Assembly (NCBI RefSeq): GCF_042677145.1
Contig: NZ_JBHTIT010000002.1
Location: forward strand, 62,001 to 126,000
From: Perlucidibaca wandonensis
Lineage (GTDB): Bacteria; Pseudomonadota; Gammaproteobacteria; Pseudomonadales; Moraxellaceae
Direction of reading: 5' to 3'
DNA: 64,000 nt
Shown here: piece by piece, positions 43,589-52,949 of the stretch
Layout: every line of letters starts with the position of its first letter
Numbering within the stretch: the stretch's first letter is position 1
The notes under the pieces: generated by a model
Databases searched by the model: none
Seen by the model: only the letters and a program-made list of their open reading frames with translations
Told to the model about the DNA's origin: nothing
Translations under genes and position numbers: made by a program

Positions 43589-45166
43589 ATGTCAGCCACC
43601 CCCGTCATTCCGCCGAAAAAGCCCGCTGCTAGCGCCCCTAGCCTGTGGCGATCGACCTTTATTGTCAGTGCCATGACGCTATTGTCACGCATCGCGGGTT
43701 TAGTGCGCGACATGGTATTTATGAATTTGTTTGGCGCTAGCCGGCTCATGGACGCATTTTTAGTGGCGTTCAAGATCCCTAATTTCTTACGCCGCTTATT
43801 TGCCGAGGGTGCATTTTCGCAGGCCTTTGTGCCAGTGCTCACCGAAGTGCGCAGCCAGCGCGGCGATGACGCGGTGCGCGTGCTGATCAGTCATGTTGCG
43901 GGCTCACTGACGCTGGTCATCGGCGCAATCAGCGTGTTTGCCATTGTATTTTCGCCGGCCATTATCTTTCTGTTTGCGCCCGGCTTTCGCGGTGATGAGC
44001 TGAAGTTCGATCTCGCCGCCGACATGCTGCGCGTGACTTTCCCCTATTTACTGCTGATTTCGCTGACCGCTTTTGCTGGCGGCATTCTCAATACCTATGG
44101 CCGTTTTGGCGTATCGAGCTTCACGCCGGTGCTGCTCAACGTCACCATGATTGGCTGCGCGGTCTGGCTTGCGCCGTTGTTATCGACGCCGATTATGGCG
44201 TTGGCGTGGGGCGTATTAATTGCTGGCGTGGTGCAACTGGGCTTCCAATTTTGGCCGCTGCATCGCATCAATCTGATGCCGCGGTTTAAGCCGAATTTTA
44301 AAGACCCCGAGGTTAAACGCATTCTGACGCTGATGGTGCCGGCCATGTTCGGCGTTTCGGTGAGTCAAATAAACCTACTGCTCGATACTGTGCTGGCGTC
44401 ATTTTTGGTCAGCGGTTCGGTGTCTTGGCTCTACACCGCTGAGCGTTTAACTGAGCTGCCATTGGGCTTAATTGGCATTGCCGTGGCCACGGTGATTTTG
44501 CCGACACTATCGACCAAGCATGCAGAAAAGTCCGATGTCGAATTTCGCGCCACCATCGACTGGGCCTTAAAAGTCATCGTTTTGGTTGGCCTGCCGGCAT
44601 CATTGGCGATGGGCTTTTTGGCTCAGCCCTTGCTAGCGACCTTGTTTCATCACGGCGCATTCGACGCAGAAGACGTGGTGAAGTCGGCGATGGCATTGCA
44701 GGCGCTGTCGGGCGGCATCTTGGCGTTTATGCTGATTAAAGTTTTTGCGCCGGCGTTTTACGCGCGCCAAGACATGAAGACGCCCGTGCGCATCGGCATC
44801 ATCGCGATGGTCGCGAATATGGTGTTTAACCTGATGCTGGTGTGGCATTTAGACCATGTTGGCCTGTCTTTGGCGAGCACCTTGGCGGCTTTCGTCAATG
44901 CTGGTTTGCTTTATCGTGGCCTGCATCGCTCTGGCATTTATCGTCTTGATGCGCGTTGGGTACCGCTGCTTCTGCGCTTTGCCATGGCCAATGCGGCGAT
45001 GTTCGCAGTGCTGTGGTTCATCACGCCGAGTAACGATTGGTGGCTAGCGGGCCACGGTTGGGCGCGCGTGGGTTGGGTGCTACTGATCTGCGCTGCTGGT
45101 GCGGCGACTTATGGCGCAGCATTATTGGCGGTTGGCTTTAGACCACGCGAGCTGCGGCATCCCTGA
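43589..45166 (+). CDS. murJ: Lipid II flippase MurJ
   Basis: The 525-residue MOP-superfamily membrane protein has about 14 hydrophobic segments. The signature blocks are SRIAGLVRDMVFMNLFGAS near the N terminus, RRLFAEGAFSQAFVPVL and PTLSTKHAE. It flips lipid II across the inner membrane for peptidoglycan synthesis. It is the first gene of a rightward run murJ-ribF-ileS-lspA-fkpB-ispH. Confidence 0.97.
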   Translation: MSATPVIPPKKPAASAPSLWRSTFIVSAMTLLSRIAGLVRDMVFMNLFGASRLMDAFLVAFKIPNFLRRLFAEGAFSQAFVPVLTEVRSQRGDDAVRVLISHVAGSLTLVIGAISVFAIVFSPAIIFLFAPGFRGDELKFDLAADMLRVTFPYLLLISLTAFAGGILNTYGRFGVSSFTPVLLNVTMIGCAVWLAPLLSTPIMALAWGVLIAGVVQLGFQFWPLHRINLMPRFKPNFKDPEVKRILTLMVPAMFGVSVSQINLLLDTVLASFLVSGSVSWLYTAERLTELPLGLIGIAVATVILPTLSTKHAEKSDVEFRATIDWALKVIVLVGLPASLAMGFLAQPLLATLFHHGAFDAEDVVKSAMALQALSGGILAFMLIKVFAPAFYARQDMKTPVRIGIIAMVANMVFNLMLVWHLDHVGLSLASTLAAFVNAGLLYRGLHRSGIYRLDARWVPLLLRFAMANAAMFAVLWFITPSNDWWLAGHGWARVGWVLLICAAGAATYGAALLAVGFRPRELRHP

Positions 45167-45217
45167 TGCGCTTTCGGTATACTCACGCGCTGAATCAGCT
45201 AAGGCTATAAGTTCGTC

Positions 45218-46177
45218 ATGCATCTGATACGCGGCATACACAATTTGCGCCCCGCTTTAGGGCCGCACGCGCTCACCATTGGTAATTTTGATGGCGTGCA
45301 CGCTGGCCATCAAGCCATGCTCGCGCAGCTGCGTGAAGCCGCCGATAGGCTCGGTGTGCCTGCTATGGTGATGTGCTTTGAGCCGCAGCCGCAGGAGTTC
45401 TTCTCTGGTGAGCAAGCTCCTGGCCGATTAATGACGTGGCGCGATAAAGTCGAGACCTTGGCTGAGTATGGTGTCGATCGCGTACTGCTAGTGCGCTTCG
45501 ATGAGCGCTTTCGCGCCTACACGGCGTCGGGCTTTATCGACGATTTGCTCGTGGCCAAGCTACAGACCAAATATATTTTAGCTGGCGATGATTTCCGCTT
45601 TGGTTGCGACCGCAGCGGCGACTACAGCCAATTGCAACGCGCGGGAGTCGAGCACGACTTTGCCGTCGATGAACTCGCTACTTTCGAGTCTGACGGCGAT
45701 CGTGTCAGCAGTACACGCCTTCGCGCTGCCGTCGCTGCTGCCGACTTTGCCTTAGCGCGGGCACTTAGCGGGCGTGACTTTTTTGTCGCGGGCCATGTTG
45801 TTCATGGCGATAAAATAGGCCGTACATTAGGTCTGCCCACCGCCAATATTTTGATGAAACGGCAAGTGCTGCCTTTGCGTGGTGTTTTTGCGGTCTGGGT
45901 CGATGGCATTGGCGACACGCCATTGCCGGCTGTGGCTAATGTTGGCACGCGACCAACGGTGCAGGGCATTCAAGCGCGTTGTGAAGTGCATTTATTGGAT
46001 TATCGCGGCGATCTTTATGGTCGTCGCCTGCGTGTGCGTTTCGCGCATAAATTGCGTGATGAGCAGCGCTTTGCCTCATTAGAGGCGTTGAAATCGGCTA
46101 TCGAGGCAGATGTTATTGCCGGCCACCACTATTTTTCTGCTGAAGGCGCTACTGCCCTAAAGCACGCTGGGAATTGA
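45218..46177 (+). CDS. ribF: Bifunctional riboflavin kinase/FAD synthetase
   Basis: The 319-residue enzyme has an N-terminal FMN adenylyltransferase domain (LTIGNFDGVHAGHQAML, AGDDFRFGCDRSG, SSTRLRAA). A C-terminal riboflavin kinase domain follows (GRTLGLPTANI, VANVGTRPTV). It makes FMN and FAD from riboflavin. The ribF-ileS-lspA order is standard for the group, and ileS starts ten bases after its stop. Confidence 0.97.
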   Translation: MHLIRGIHNLRPALGPHALTIGNFDGVHAGHQAMLAQLREAADRLGVPAMVMCFEPQPQEFFSGEQAPGRLMTWRDKVETLAEYGVDRVLLVRFDERFRAYTASGFIDDLLVAKLQTKYILAGDDFRFGCDRSGDYSQLQRAGVEHDFAVDELATFESDGDRVSSTRLRAAVAAADFALARALSGRDFFVAGHVVHGDKIGRTLGLPTANILMKRQVLPLRGVFAVWVDGIGDTPLPAVANVGTRPTVQGIQARCEVHLLDYRGDLYGRRLRVRFAHKLRDEQRFASLEALKSAIEADVIAGHHYFSAEGATALKHAGN

Positions 46178-46186
46178 TTGCAGGCT

Positions 46187-49009
46187 ATGGACTATAAAAC
46201 CACGCTGAACCTACCCGAAACTGATTTTGCCATGAAGGCCAGTCTTGCCACGCGCGAGCCAGCACGAGTGGCGGCGTGGCAGTCTGAGTCGCTTTACCAA
46301 CGCATTCGCCAAGCGCGCGCGGGTGCGCCGAAATACATCCTGCATGATGGCCCGCCGTACGCTAACGGCGATATTCACATCGGTCATGCGGTGAATAAAA
46401 TTCTTAAAGATATGATTGTGAAGGCGAAGGGCCTGAGCGGTTTTGACGCGCCCTATGTGCCTGGCTGGGACTGTCACGGCCTGCCCATTGAGCTCAATGT
46501 TGAGAAGAAATTTGGTAAGCCCGGCGTCAAGCTGAGTGCTGCTGAGTTTCGTGAAAAATGCCGTGAATATGCGGCCACGCAAGTTGCTCGCCAGTCGGTC
46601 GATTTTCAGCGCCTAGGTGTGCTTGGCGACTGGGATAAGCCTTACTTAACGATGAACTTTGGCCAAGAGGCCGACATTATTCGCGTGCTCGGCAAAATCG
46701 CTGGCAATGGCCATTTGCATAAAGGCATGAAGCCGGTGCATTGGTGTATGGATTGCGCCTCGGCTTTGGCTGAGGCCGAAGTTGAGTATCAAGATAAGAC
46801 CTCGGCGGCGATTGATGTTGGTTTTGCCGCTGTCGATATGGCTGATTTTGCCAAGCGCACGGGACTGACTCTGGTCTCGGCGGAAGTGGTGATTTGGACC
46901 ACAACGCCATGGACATTGCCCGCCAACCAAGCCGTGTCGCTGCACCCTGAACTGAGCTACGCCGTTGTGCGTGCGACAGTGGCGGGGCAAGTGCGACATT
47001 TGGTGCTGGCCGAGACGCTAGCGGCTGATGCCTGTGCGCGTTATGAAGCGACCGATGTTGAAGTGCTGGCGACGGTGAGCGGTCAGGTACTGGAAGGCTT
47101 GCAGCTGCAGCATCCGCTGTATGAGCGCGTGGTGCCGGTCATTGTTGGCGAGCATGTCACTGCCGACGCCGGTACGGGCGCTGTGCACACAGCGCCGGGT
47201 CATGGCCAAGATGACTTTGTCATTGGCAAGGTTTATGGCTTAACGGTGGATAATCCCGTCGATGGCAACGGCGTGTTTTTGCCGAATACGCCGCGCTTTG
47301 CTGGCCTGCACGTGAACAAGGCCAATGAGCCAATTTGCGATGCGCTGCGCGAGCCTCGCGCCGATGGTAGCTCGGCGTTATTGAGCTTTGTCAAAATCCA
47401 GCACAGCTATCCGCACTGCTGGCGTCATAAAACGCCGATTATTTTCCGCGCCACGCCGCAGTGGTTTATCAGCATGACGCAAAATAATCTGCGCGATGAC
47501 GCCATGGCAACCATCAAGCAAGTCGAGTGGCTGCCAGAATGGGGTCAGGCGCGCATCGAAGGTATGGTTTCGGGCCGGCCCGATTGGTGTATTTCGCGCC
47601 AACGTACTTGGGGTGTGCCGATCACTTTATTCGTGCACAAAGAAACTGGCGAGCTGCACCCGCGCACAGCTGAGCTAATTGAGACAGTTGCGCTACGAGT
47701 TGAGGCTAAGGGCATTGAGGCGTGGTTTGCCTTGGAGTCCGCCGAGCTTTTGGGTGATGACGCCGTGCATTACGACAAAGTCACCGACACGCTCGATGTT
47801 TGGTTCGATTCCGGCGTGACGCATAGCTGTGTACTCAATCGCGTCGATGATTTGCGCTATCCCGCCGACCTGTATTTGGAAGGCTCAGACCAGCATCGTG
47901 GCTGGTTCCAGTCATCGCTACTGACTGCTGTTGCCGCCAATGGTTCAGCGCCATTTAAGACGGTGCTGACTCATGGTTTTACCGTCGATGGCCAAGGCCG
48001 AAAAATGTCGAAATCGGTGGGCAATGTCGTCGCGCCACAAAAAATCATGCAGACCTTGGGTGCCGATATTATTCGCCTCTGGGTATCAGCGACGGATTAT
48101 CGCGGCGAGATGACCGTGAGCGATGAAATCCTCTCGCGCATGTCCGATAGCTATCGTCGCATCCGAAATACGCTGCGCTTTTTGCTCTCCAACCTCAATG
48201 GTTTCGACCCTGTGCGTGATGCTGTCGCCGCCGATGACATGCTCGCGCTTGATCGTTGGGTAGTCGATGCCGCAGCGAGCTTACAGGATGACGTCATCGC
48301 GGCTTATGACGACTTTCAGTTCCACCAGATCTATCACAAGCTGCACAACTTCTGCGTCAATGAGCTGGGGGGGTTCTACCTCGACATCATTAAAGATCGC
48401 CAATACACCACGCAAGAGCAGTCATTGGCGCGCCGCTCAACGCAAACTGCGCTCTGGCATATTGCCGAAGCCTTTGTGCGTTGGGCAGCACCAATTCTGA
48501 GCTTTACTGCCGAAGAAATTTGGGAGGCATTACCCGGTGAGCGCGAAGGCTCGGTATTTTTGAGCGAATGGTATACGGGCCTCGCACGTTTGCCCGGCAC
48601 TGAGCCGATGCTGACGCAGGCTTATTGGCAGCAAGTTTTGGCAATGAAATCAGCGGTTAATAAACACATCGAAGCCGCACGTAATCGCAAAGAGATCGGC
48701 TCAGGTTTATCTGCCGATGTTGCCTTGTTCGCCAACGATGAGTTACTGCCGGTGCTCACTGCTTTGGGCGATGAGCTGCGTTTTGTGCTGATCACTTCTA
48801 GCGCCACGGTGCTGCCGTTGTCGGGAGATAGTGGTGAGGCCAGTGAGCTTGATGGCTTGCGCGTGTTGGTGACGCCGTCTGCTGGTATCAAGTGTGTGCG
48901 TTGCTGGCATTACCGCGATGATATTGGCACGGACGCTGCGCATCCGGAGATTTGTGCGCGCTGCGTTAGCAATGTCTGTGGTCAGGGCGAGGAGCGTCGC
49001 TATGCTTAA
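46187..49009 (+). CDS. ileS: Isoleucyl-tRNA synthetase
   Basis: The 940-residue class I synthetase has HIGH at residues 64-67 and KMSKS at 606-610. An editing domain with TTPWTLPANQAV and GTGAVHTAPGHGQDD lies between them. Two C-terminal CxxC pairs (CVRCWH, CARC) bind zinc. The ATG at 46187 is preferred to a TTG three codons earlier. The 3' end overlaps lspA by eight bases. Confidence 0.98.
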   Translation: MDYKTTLNLPETDFAMKASLATREPARVAAWQSESLYQRIRQARAGAPKYILHDGPPYANGDIHIGHAVNKILKDMIVKAKGLSGFDAPYVPGWDCHGLPIELNVEKKFGKPGVKLSAAEFREKCREYAATQVARQSVDFQRLGVLGDWDKPYLTMNFGQEADIIRVLGKIAGNGHLHKGMKPVHWCMDCASALAEAEVEYQDKTSAAIDVGFAAVDMADFAKRTGLTLVSAEVVIWTTTPWTLPANQAVSLHPELSYAVVRATVAGQVRHLVLAETLAADACARYEATDVEVLATVSGQVLEGLQLQHPLYERVVPVIVGEHVTADAGTGAVHTAPGHGQDDFVIGKVYGLTVDNPVDGNGVFLPNTPRFAGLHVNKANEPICDALREPRADGSSALLSFVKIQHSYPHCWRHKTPIIFRATPQWFISMTQNNLRDDAMATIKQVEWLPEWGQARIEGMVSGRPDWCISRQRTWGVPITLFVHKETGELHPRTAELIETVALRVEAKGIEAWFALESAELLGDDAVHYDKVTDTLDVWFDSGVTHSCVLNRVDDLRYPADLYLEGSDQHRGWFQSSLLTAVAANGSAPFKTVLTHGFTVDGQGRKMSKSVGNVVAPQKIMQTLGADIIRLWVSATDYRGEMTVSDEILSRMSDSYRRIRNTLRFLLSNLNGFDPVRDAVAADDMLALDRWVVDAAASLQDDVIAAYDDFQFHQIYHKLHNFCVNELGGFYLDIIKDRQYTTQEQSLARRSTQTALWHIAEAFVRWAAPILSFTAEEIWEALPGEREGSVFLSEWYTGLARLPGTEPMLTQAYWQQVLAMKSAVNKHIEAARNRKEIGSGLSADVALFANDELLPVLTALGDELRFVLITSSATVLPLSGDSGEASELDGLRVLVTPSAGIKCVRCWHYRDDIGTDAAHPEICARCVSNVCGQGEERRYA

Positions 49010-49592
49010 ATCGGGGCTTAAAACTGGGCTTAATAAAATGCCTTCTGCAAACGCTGTCGGCATGCGCGCGATTCTCGACCGTCCACTGAATTGGCTCTGG
49101 CTGGCGGTGTTAATTTATGTCGCCGATTTCTACACCAAGGCTTGGGCGTCGACGAGCCTGCACTATGGCCAGTCCATCGAGCTACTGCCATTTTTGAATT
49201 GGACGCTGGCACATAACTCAGGTGCGGCCTTTAGCTTTCTGCATGATGCCGGTGGCTGGCAGCGCTGGTTTTTTGTCGGCATCGCGGTGGTGGTGAGCAT
49301 TGCGCTTATCATCTGGATGGCGCGTCTGCCGCGCGGTTCGCGTTGGCTGCCATTGTCATTGGCACTGCTTTTGGGCGGCGCTATCGGCAATCTGCATGAC
49401 CGCATCGTGCAAGGCTATGTCGTCGACTTTATACATTTCCATTGGGCCGGTATGAGCTTTCCCGCCTTCAATATTGCCGATTGTGGCATCACTGTGGGCG
49501 CTATTATGTTGATCATCGATAGCGTATTTTTAGAGTCGCGCCGCGAGCGTCTGGCAAAATCTGAAGCAACGTCTCAGGAGCCGAAAACATGA
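49002..49592 (+). CDS. lspA: Lipoprotein signal peptidase II
   Basis: The 196-residue inner-membrane aspartyl protease removes signal peptides from prolipoproteins; LolB, BamD, BcsZ and the giant protein in this window are predicted substrates. Four membrane segments and the conserved NSGAAFSFL, HDRIVQGYVVDF and FPAFNIADCGI (catalytic aspartates) are present. The ATG at 49002 lies within the ileS stop region with GAGGAG ahead of it. The N terminus is about 25 residues longer than in E. coli. Confidence 0.97.
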   Translation: MLKSGLKTGLNKMPSANAVGMRAILDRPLNWLWLAVLIYVADFYTKAWASTSLHYGQSIELLPFLNWTLAHNSGAAFSFLHDAGGWQRWFFVGIAVVVSIALIIWMARLPRGSRWLPLSLALLLGGAIGNLHDRIVQGYVVDFIHFHWAGMSFPAFNIADCGITVGAIMLIIDSVFLESRRERLAKSEATSQEPKT

Positions 49593-50047
49593 GCAAAATT
49601 GGCCCAGGTACGCGCGTCAGCATGCATTTCACGGTGTCATTAAGCTCGGGTGAAGTGCTCGACAGCACGCATGATCGTAGCGATCCGCCAACGTTTGAAT
49701 TTGGCGATGGCAATTTGCTGCCCGGCTTCGAGAAGGCCATCGAAGGCATGCAAGCAGGCGAGCAAGGCCGCTTTAGTATTTCGGCTGAGGATGGTTTTGG
49801 TATCTGGCAGGAAGACAATGTGCAGCATTTTCCGCGTCATCAGTTCGGTGAGCAGCTGCTGGAGCCGGGCATGGTTATGCAGTTTGCCGATGCCAGTGGA
49901 GCCGAGTTGCCGGGCGTAATTAAAGCCTTGCCAGACAATGCCGTTGAAGTTGATTTCAACCACCCATTGGCGGGTCGTGAGCTGGTATTTGAAGTTGATG
50001 TGCTGCGCGTCACCGATGCCGATGCACGACCAGTGACGCTGAATTAA
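49589..50047 (+). CDS. fkpB: FKBP-type peptidyl-prolyl isomerase (SlpA/FkpB)
   Basis: This 152-residue SlyD-like isomerase has the FKBP core (VSMHFTVSLSSGEVLDST, GDGNLLPGFEKAIEGM) and an inserted flap domain. A closing VDFNHPLAGRELVFEVDVL completes the family pattern. It is a cytoplasmic folding helper. The start overlaps the lspA stop by four bases (ATGA), in the conserved lspA-fkpB-ispH order. Confidence 0.96.
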   Translation: MSKIGPGTRVSMHFTVSLSSGEVLDSTHDRSDPPTFEFGDGNLLPGFEKAIEGMQAGEQGRFSISAEDGFGIWQEDNVQHFPRHQFGEQLLEPGMVMQFADASGAELPGVIKALPDNAVEVDFNHPLAGRELVFEVDVLRVTDADARPVTLN

Positions 50048-50066
50048 CGCCCTTAGGAGCGCTGTC

Positions 50067-51017
50067 ATGGACATAAAACTTGCTAATCCGCGTGGTTTTT
50101 GCGCCGGAGTTGATCGCGCTATTGAGATTGTTAATCGTGCTTTAGAAGTGTTTGGCCGACCAATTTATGTACGTCATGAAGTCGTGCATAACAAATTTGT
50201 CGTCGATGACCTGCGCGATCGCGGCGCGGTCTTTGTCGATGAGCTTGAGCAAGTGCCTGATGATGCCATCGTGATTTTTTCCGCCCATGGCGTGTCAAAA
50301 AAAGTCCAACAAGAGGCTAGCTCGCGCGGCTTAAAAGTCTTTGACGCTACCTGTCCTTTGGTGACTAAAGTGCATATGGAAGTAGCGCGATATGCGCGTA
50401 CCGGCACCGAGGCGATTTTGATCGGCCATGCTGGGCATCCTGAAGTCGAAGGCACCATGGGCCAGTACGACAAGCGTAATGGCGGCGATATTTATCTGGT
50501 CGAAGATGAGGCCGATGTCGCTAAGTTGCAGGTGAAAAACCCTGAAAACTTGGCTTTTGTCACACAAACCACGCTATCGGTGGATGACACTGCGCGCGTC
50601 ATCGATGCCCTGCGCCAGCACTTTCCGCATATTCAAGGCCCACGCAAAGATGATATTTGCTATGCCACACAAAACCGCCAAGACGCGGTAAAAACTTTGG
50701 CCGAACAATGCCAAGTGGTATTGGTAGTGGGCTCGCCCAACTCCTCGAACTCAAACCGCCTGCGCGAACTAGCTGAGCGTATCGGTGCGCGGGCTTATCT
50801 GGTTGATAACGCCGAGCAAATCGATAAGTCATGGCTCGATGGCGTTGCCGCCGTGGGTGTGACCGCTGGGGCCTCGGCGCCTGAAGTGCTGATTCGCCAA
50901 GTCATTGATCGCTTAGGTGAATGGGGCGGTGCAGTGCCGGTCGAGCTTGATGGCCGCCCAGAAAATGTCGTGTTCTCGATGCCAAAAGAACTGCGCATTC
51001 CCGTCAAAGCCGTGTGA
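50067..51017 (+). CDS. ispH: 4-hydroxy-3-methylbut-2-enyl diphosphate reductase
   Basis: The 316-residue iron-sulfur enzyme performs the last step of the non-mevalonate pathway, giving IPP and DMAPP. Its three cluster cysteines are visible: Cys12 (NPRGFCAGV), the one in DATCPLVTKVH near 96, and the one in DDICYATQNRQ. It completes the isoprenoid genes of the window (ispE, ispB, ispH). The minor-pilin operon follows after about 150 bases. Confidence 0.98.
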   Translation: MDIKLANPRGFCAGVDRAIEIVNRALEVFGRPIYVRHEVVHNKFVVDDLRDRGAVFVDELEQVPDDAIVIFSAHGVSKKVQQEASSRGLKVFDATCPLVTKVHMEVARYARTGTEAILIGHAGHPEVEGTMGQYDKRNGGDIYLVEDEADVAKLQVKNPENLAFVTQTTLSVDDTARVIDALRQHFPHIQGPRKDDICYATQNRQDAVKTLAEQCQVVLVVGSPNSSNSNRLRELAERIGARAYLVDNAEQIDKSWLDGVAAVGVTAGASAPEVLIRQVIDRLGEWGGAVPVELDGRPENVVFSMPKELRIPVKAV

Positions 51018-51164
51018 TTTTTTTCGCAGGCGCCCTAGTAAACGCTTAAATCTTTGCCACCCTTATGAGGTAGGTGCTGCGCAGCTTAAATAGCGTGCGG
51101 CATCGCCCACACAAGGCCTTTGCACGCCTATTGATTGGCTCGCAGAGAACGCATGGAGGTGGCT

Positions 51165-51677
51165 ATGACGCATGCCCGTGCTCAGCGCTCACAAGTATTG
51201 CTCGTGTGGCAGCAGCGCGGCCTAGGCCTGCCCGAGACCTTGATCGCTTTCACACTAATGATGGTCGCGCTGACCGGGCTTTTGTCTGCGCATCAGCAGG
51301 CCAAGCTGCTTCAGCGCGATGCCAGCCAGCGCTTACAGGCAGTTATGGCGTTGCGTGAACTATCGCTACGTTGGCAGCTGAACTCACCTGCGGCAGCTAG
51401 TTATCGTGCTGGCATAGCTCAAGGTTTGAGTAACGCCGGCAATGACTTTCGCTGCACGCAAGACAGCTGTTCAATGTCTGCTCGCGCACAGGCCGATATT
51501 GCTTGGGTGGCTAGCGCGCTTAAGGACCTAACACGGGCGCAATGGCAAATTCAGCCTTGCCGAGAATGGCTAGCGGATTGCCTATGGCTGGGCTGGGGTA
51601 GTGCTGCCAGTAGTTGCAACGGCACGCGTACGCCTTTGCGCTTTGAGCGCTGCCTGCAATGGTTGCTGCCGCCATGA
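51165..51677 (+). CDS. Type IV pilus minor pilin, PilV-like
   Basis: This 170-residue protein has a class III prepilin signal: cleavage after Gly19 in RG-LGLPE with Glu at +5. A hydrophobic helix (TLIAFTLMMVALTGLLSA) follows. Size and first position among minor-pilin genes after ispH fit PilV. The ATG at 51165 has GGAGG just upstream; ten more codons are open 5' without a ribosome-binding site. Four cysteine-containing segments suggest disulfides. It shares an ATGA junction with the next gene. Confidence 0.8.
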   Translation: MTHARAQRSQVLLVWQQRGLGLPETLIAFTLMMVALTGLLSAHQQAKLLQRDASQRLQAVMALRELSLRWQLNSPAAASYRAGIAQGLSNAGNDFRCTQDSCSMSARAQADIAWVASALKDLTRAQWQIQPCREWLADCLWLGWGSAASSCNGTRTPLRFERCLQWLLPP

Positions 51678-52492
51678 GCTGCTTAGCTCTAGGCTCCAGC
51701 GGAGTGGCTACTGCCGCACGCCTGAGGCCTTCTCAGCGCGGCATTGCTATTGCCGAATGGGCCATGGCCGCAGTGCTTGGCGCATTGGTTTTGGCAGCGG
51801 CCATGGCATGGCTGCAAAGCAGCGTGGTATTGGCGATGTCGCAGCGTGTGCCGGCGCAATTGCAGGAGTCGAGCTATTGGCTAACTCAGCGTCTCGATCA
51901 GCTCATCACAAATGCCGGCGCCGGCGGTGTGCATCCATTTGGCTTGGATGATCCAGCATTAGCGGCGTGGTGGCCAAAGGCTTTGCCGGGTACTGGGCGC
52001 GTCGCGAGCGACCAATTGCTTCTGCAACGACTTATCGAAAGTGACAAAAATGATTTCGACTGCGAAGGCCGGCGTACCGCGGTGGGCGCACGCCAAATTA
52101 GTCGGCTATTTCTGCGTAAAGAAAGTGTCTCGCCACTCTGGGCTTTAGCCTGTGATAGCGGCTATTGCGATGATTCTGGCTGCCATGCCTTGGGTGATGC
52201 CGGCATTGTCTTGATGTCTGGTGTGAATGCGATTTCGTGGCGGGCATTAGCTGCGACAGAAGGCGATAGTGCAGCGCGCTGGATCGATATCGAGAGTTGG
52301 CGAACGCAGCAACAAACATCAGCAATTGCCGGACTTCGCGTGGCTTTGTGGACAACTAGCGAAGACCAACTGTCACGAGCGCGGCGCTGGCAGGCACCTG
52401 AGAACTGGTTAGCGCCAACTATCGCGCCTGTTGCCGAGCGGCGAGTTCAGCACACGCTAGAGATGACGTGGGAGCTAAGCCATGCGCCCTAA
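51674..52492 (+). CDS. Type IV pilus minor pilin, PilW-like
   Basis: The 272-residue protein has a prepilin cleavage site after Gly23 (QRG-IAIAE, Glu at +5) and a hydrophobic helix (WAMAAVLGALVLAAAMAWL). Its length equals that of PilW proteins, the largest minor pilins. LMSGVNAISWRAL resembles the PilW C-terminal region. The ATG at 51674 overlaps the preceding stop by four bases; another in-frame ATG at 51659 is possible. It overlaps the next gene by 11 bases. Confidence 0.8.
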   Translation: MSCLALGSSGVATAARLRPSQRGIAIAEWAMAAVLGALVLAAAMAWLQSSVVLAMSQRVPAQLQESSYWLTQRLDQLITNAGAGGVHPFGLDDPALAAWWPKALPGTGRVASDQLLLQRLIESDKNDFDCEGRRTAVGARQISRLFLRKESVSPLWALACDSGYCDDSGCHALGDAGIVLMSGVNAISWRALAATEGDSAARWIDIESWRTQQQTSAIAGLRVALWTTSEDQLSRARRWQAPENWLAPTIAPVAERRVQHTLEMTWELSHAP

Positions 52493-52949
52493 ACAGCAAG
52501 GCCAAGTGCTGTGGCTGATTGTCATCGTGCTAGGTAGCTTGGCGCAGCTAGCGATTATTACTATTCAGCAGGCAGCGGCGAGTGGTTTTTCGGTGCGGCG
52601 AATCGAAAGCTATTGGCAGCGAGAAATCTTGGTCGAGCACATTGCGGGCAAGCTTCAGAGTTTATCGCTGCAGCGATTATCAGCACCTGATCAGCAGGCG
52701 CTTTGGCATCCTTTGGGGCCGCTATTGCGCACCGCTTGCGCCAGTGAGCCACGTCAGTCATTGACGCAAACGCCTTGCTTGCCAACGACGACTGTGCGCT
52801 GGGCCTGGCAGCTTGAGCGCGATGAAGCATCGGTGCGCAGCTGGCCCGGCGTGCTGACTCAGAACTATCGCTTGCGCGTACAAGCAACGAGTCGGAATGG
52901 CCAGAGTAGTCGTTGGCTGTTTGATTACGAGCAAAGGAGCTTGCCATGA
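52482..52949 (+). CDS. Type IV pilus assembly protein, PilX/GspK-like
   Basis: This 155-residue protein has a very short leader (MRPKQQG) and then QVLWLIVIVLGSLAQLAIITI. Glu is absent at +5, as in GspK-class pseudopilins that cap the pilus or pseudopilus tip. The remainder is not recognisable by itself. The call relies on the hydrophobic N terminus and its place third in the minor-pilin operon. It overlaps the next gene by four bases (ATGA). Confidence 0.7.
   Translation: MRPKQQGQVLWLIVIVLGSLAQLAIITIQQAAASGFSVRRIESYWQREILVEHIAGKLQSLSLQRLSAPDQQALWHPLGPLLRTACASEPRQSLTQTPCLPTTTVRWAWQLERDEASVRSWPGVLTQNYRLRVQATSRNGQSSRWLFDYEQRSLP

Noticed and set aside
51074..51358. 94-codon plus-strand frame between ispH and the first pilin gene
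   Set aside because: It overlaps the better-supported pilin frame, which has a Shine-Dalgarno sequence and a prepilin motif.
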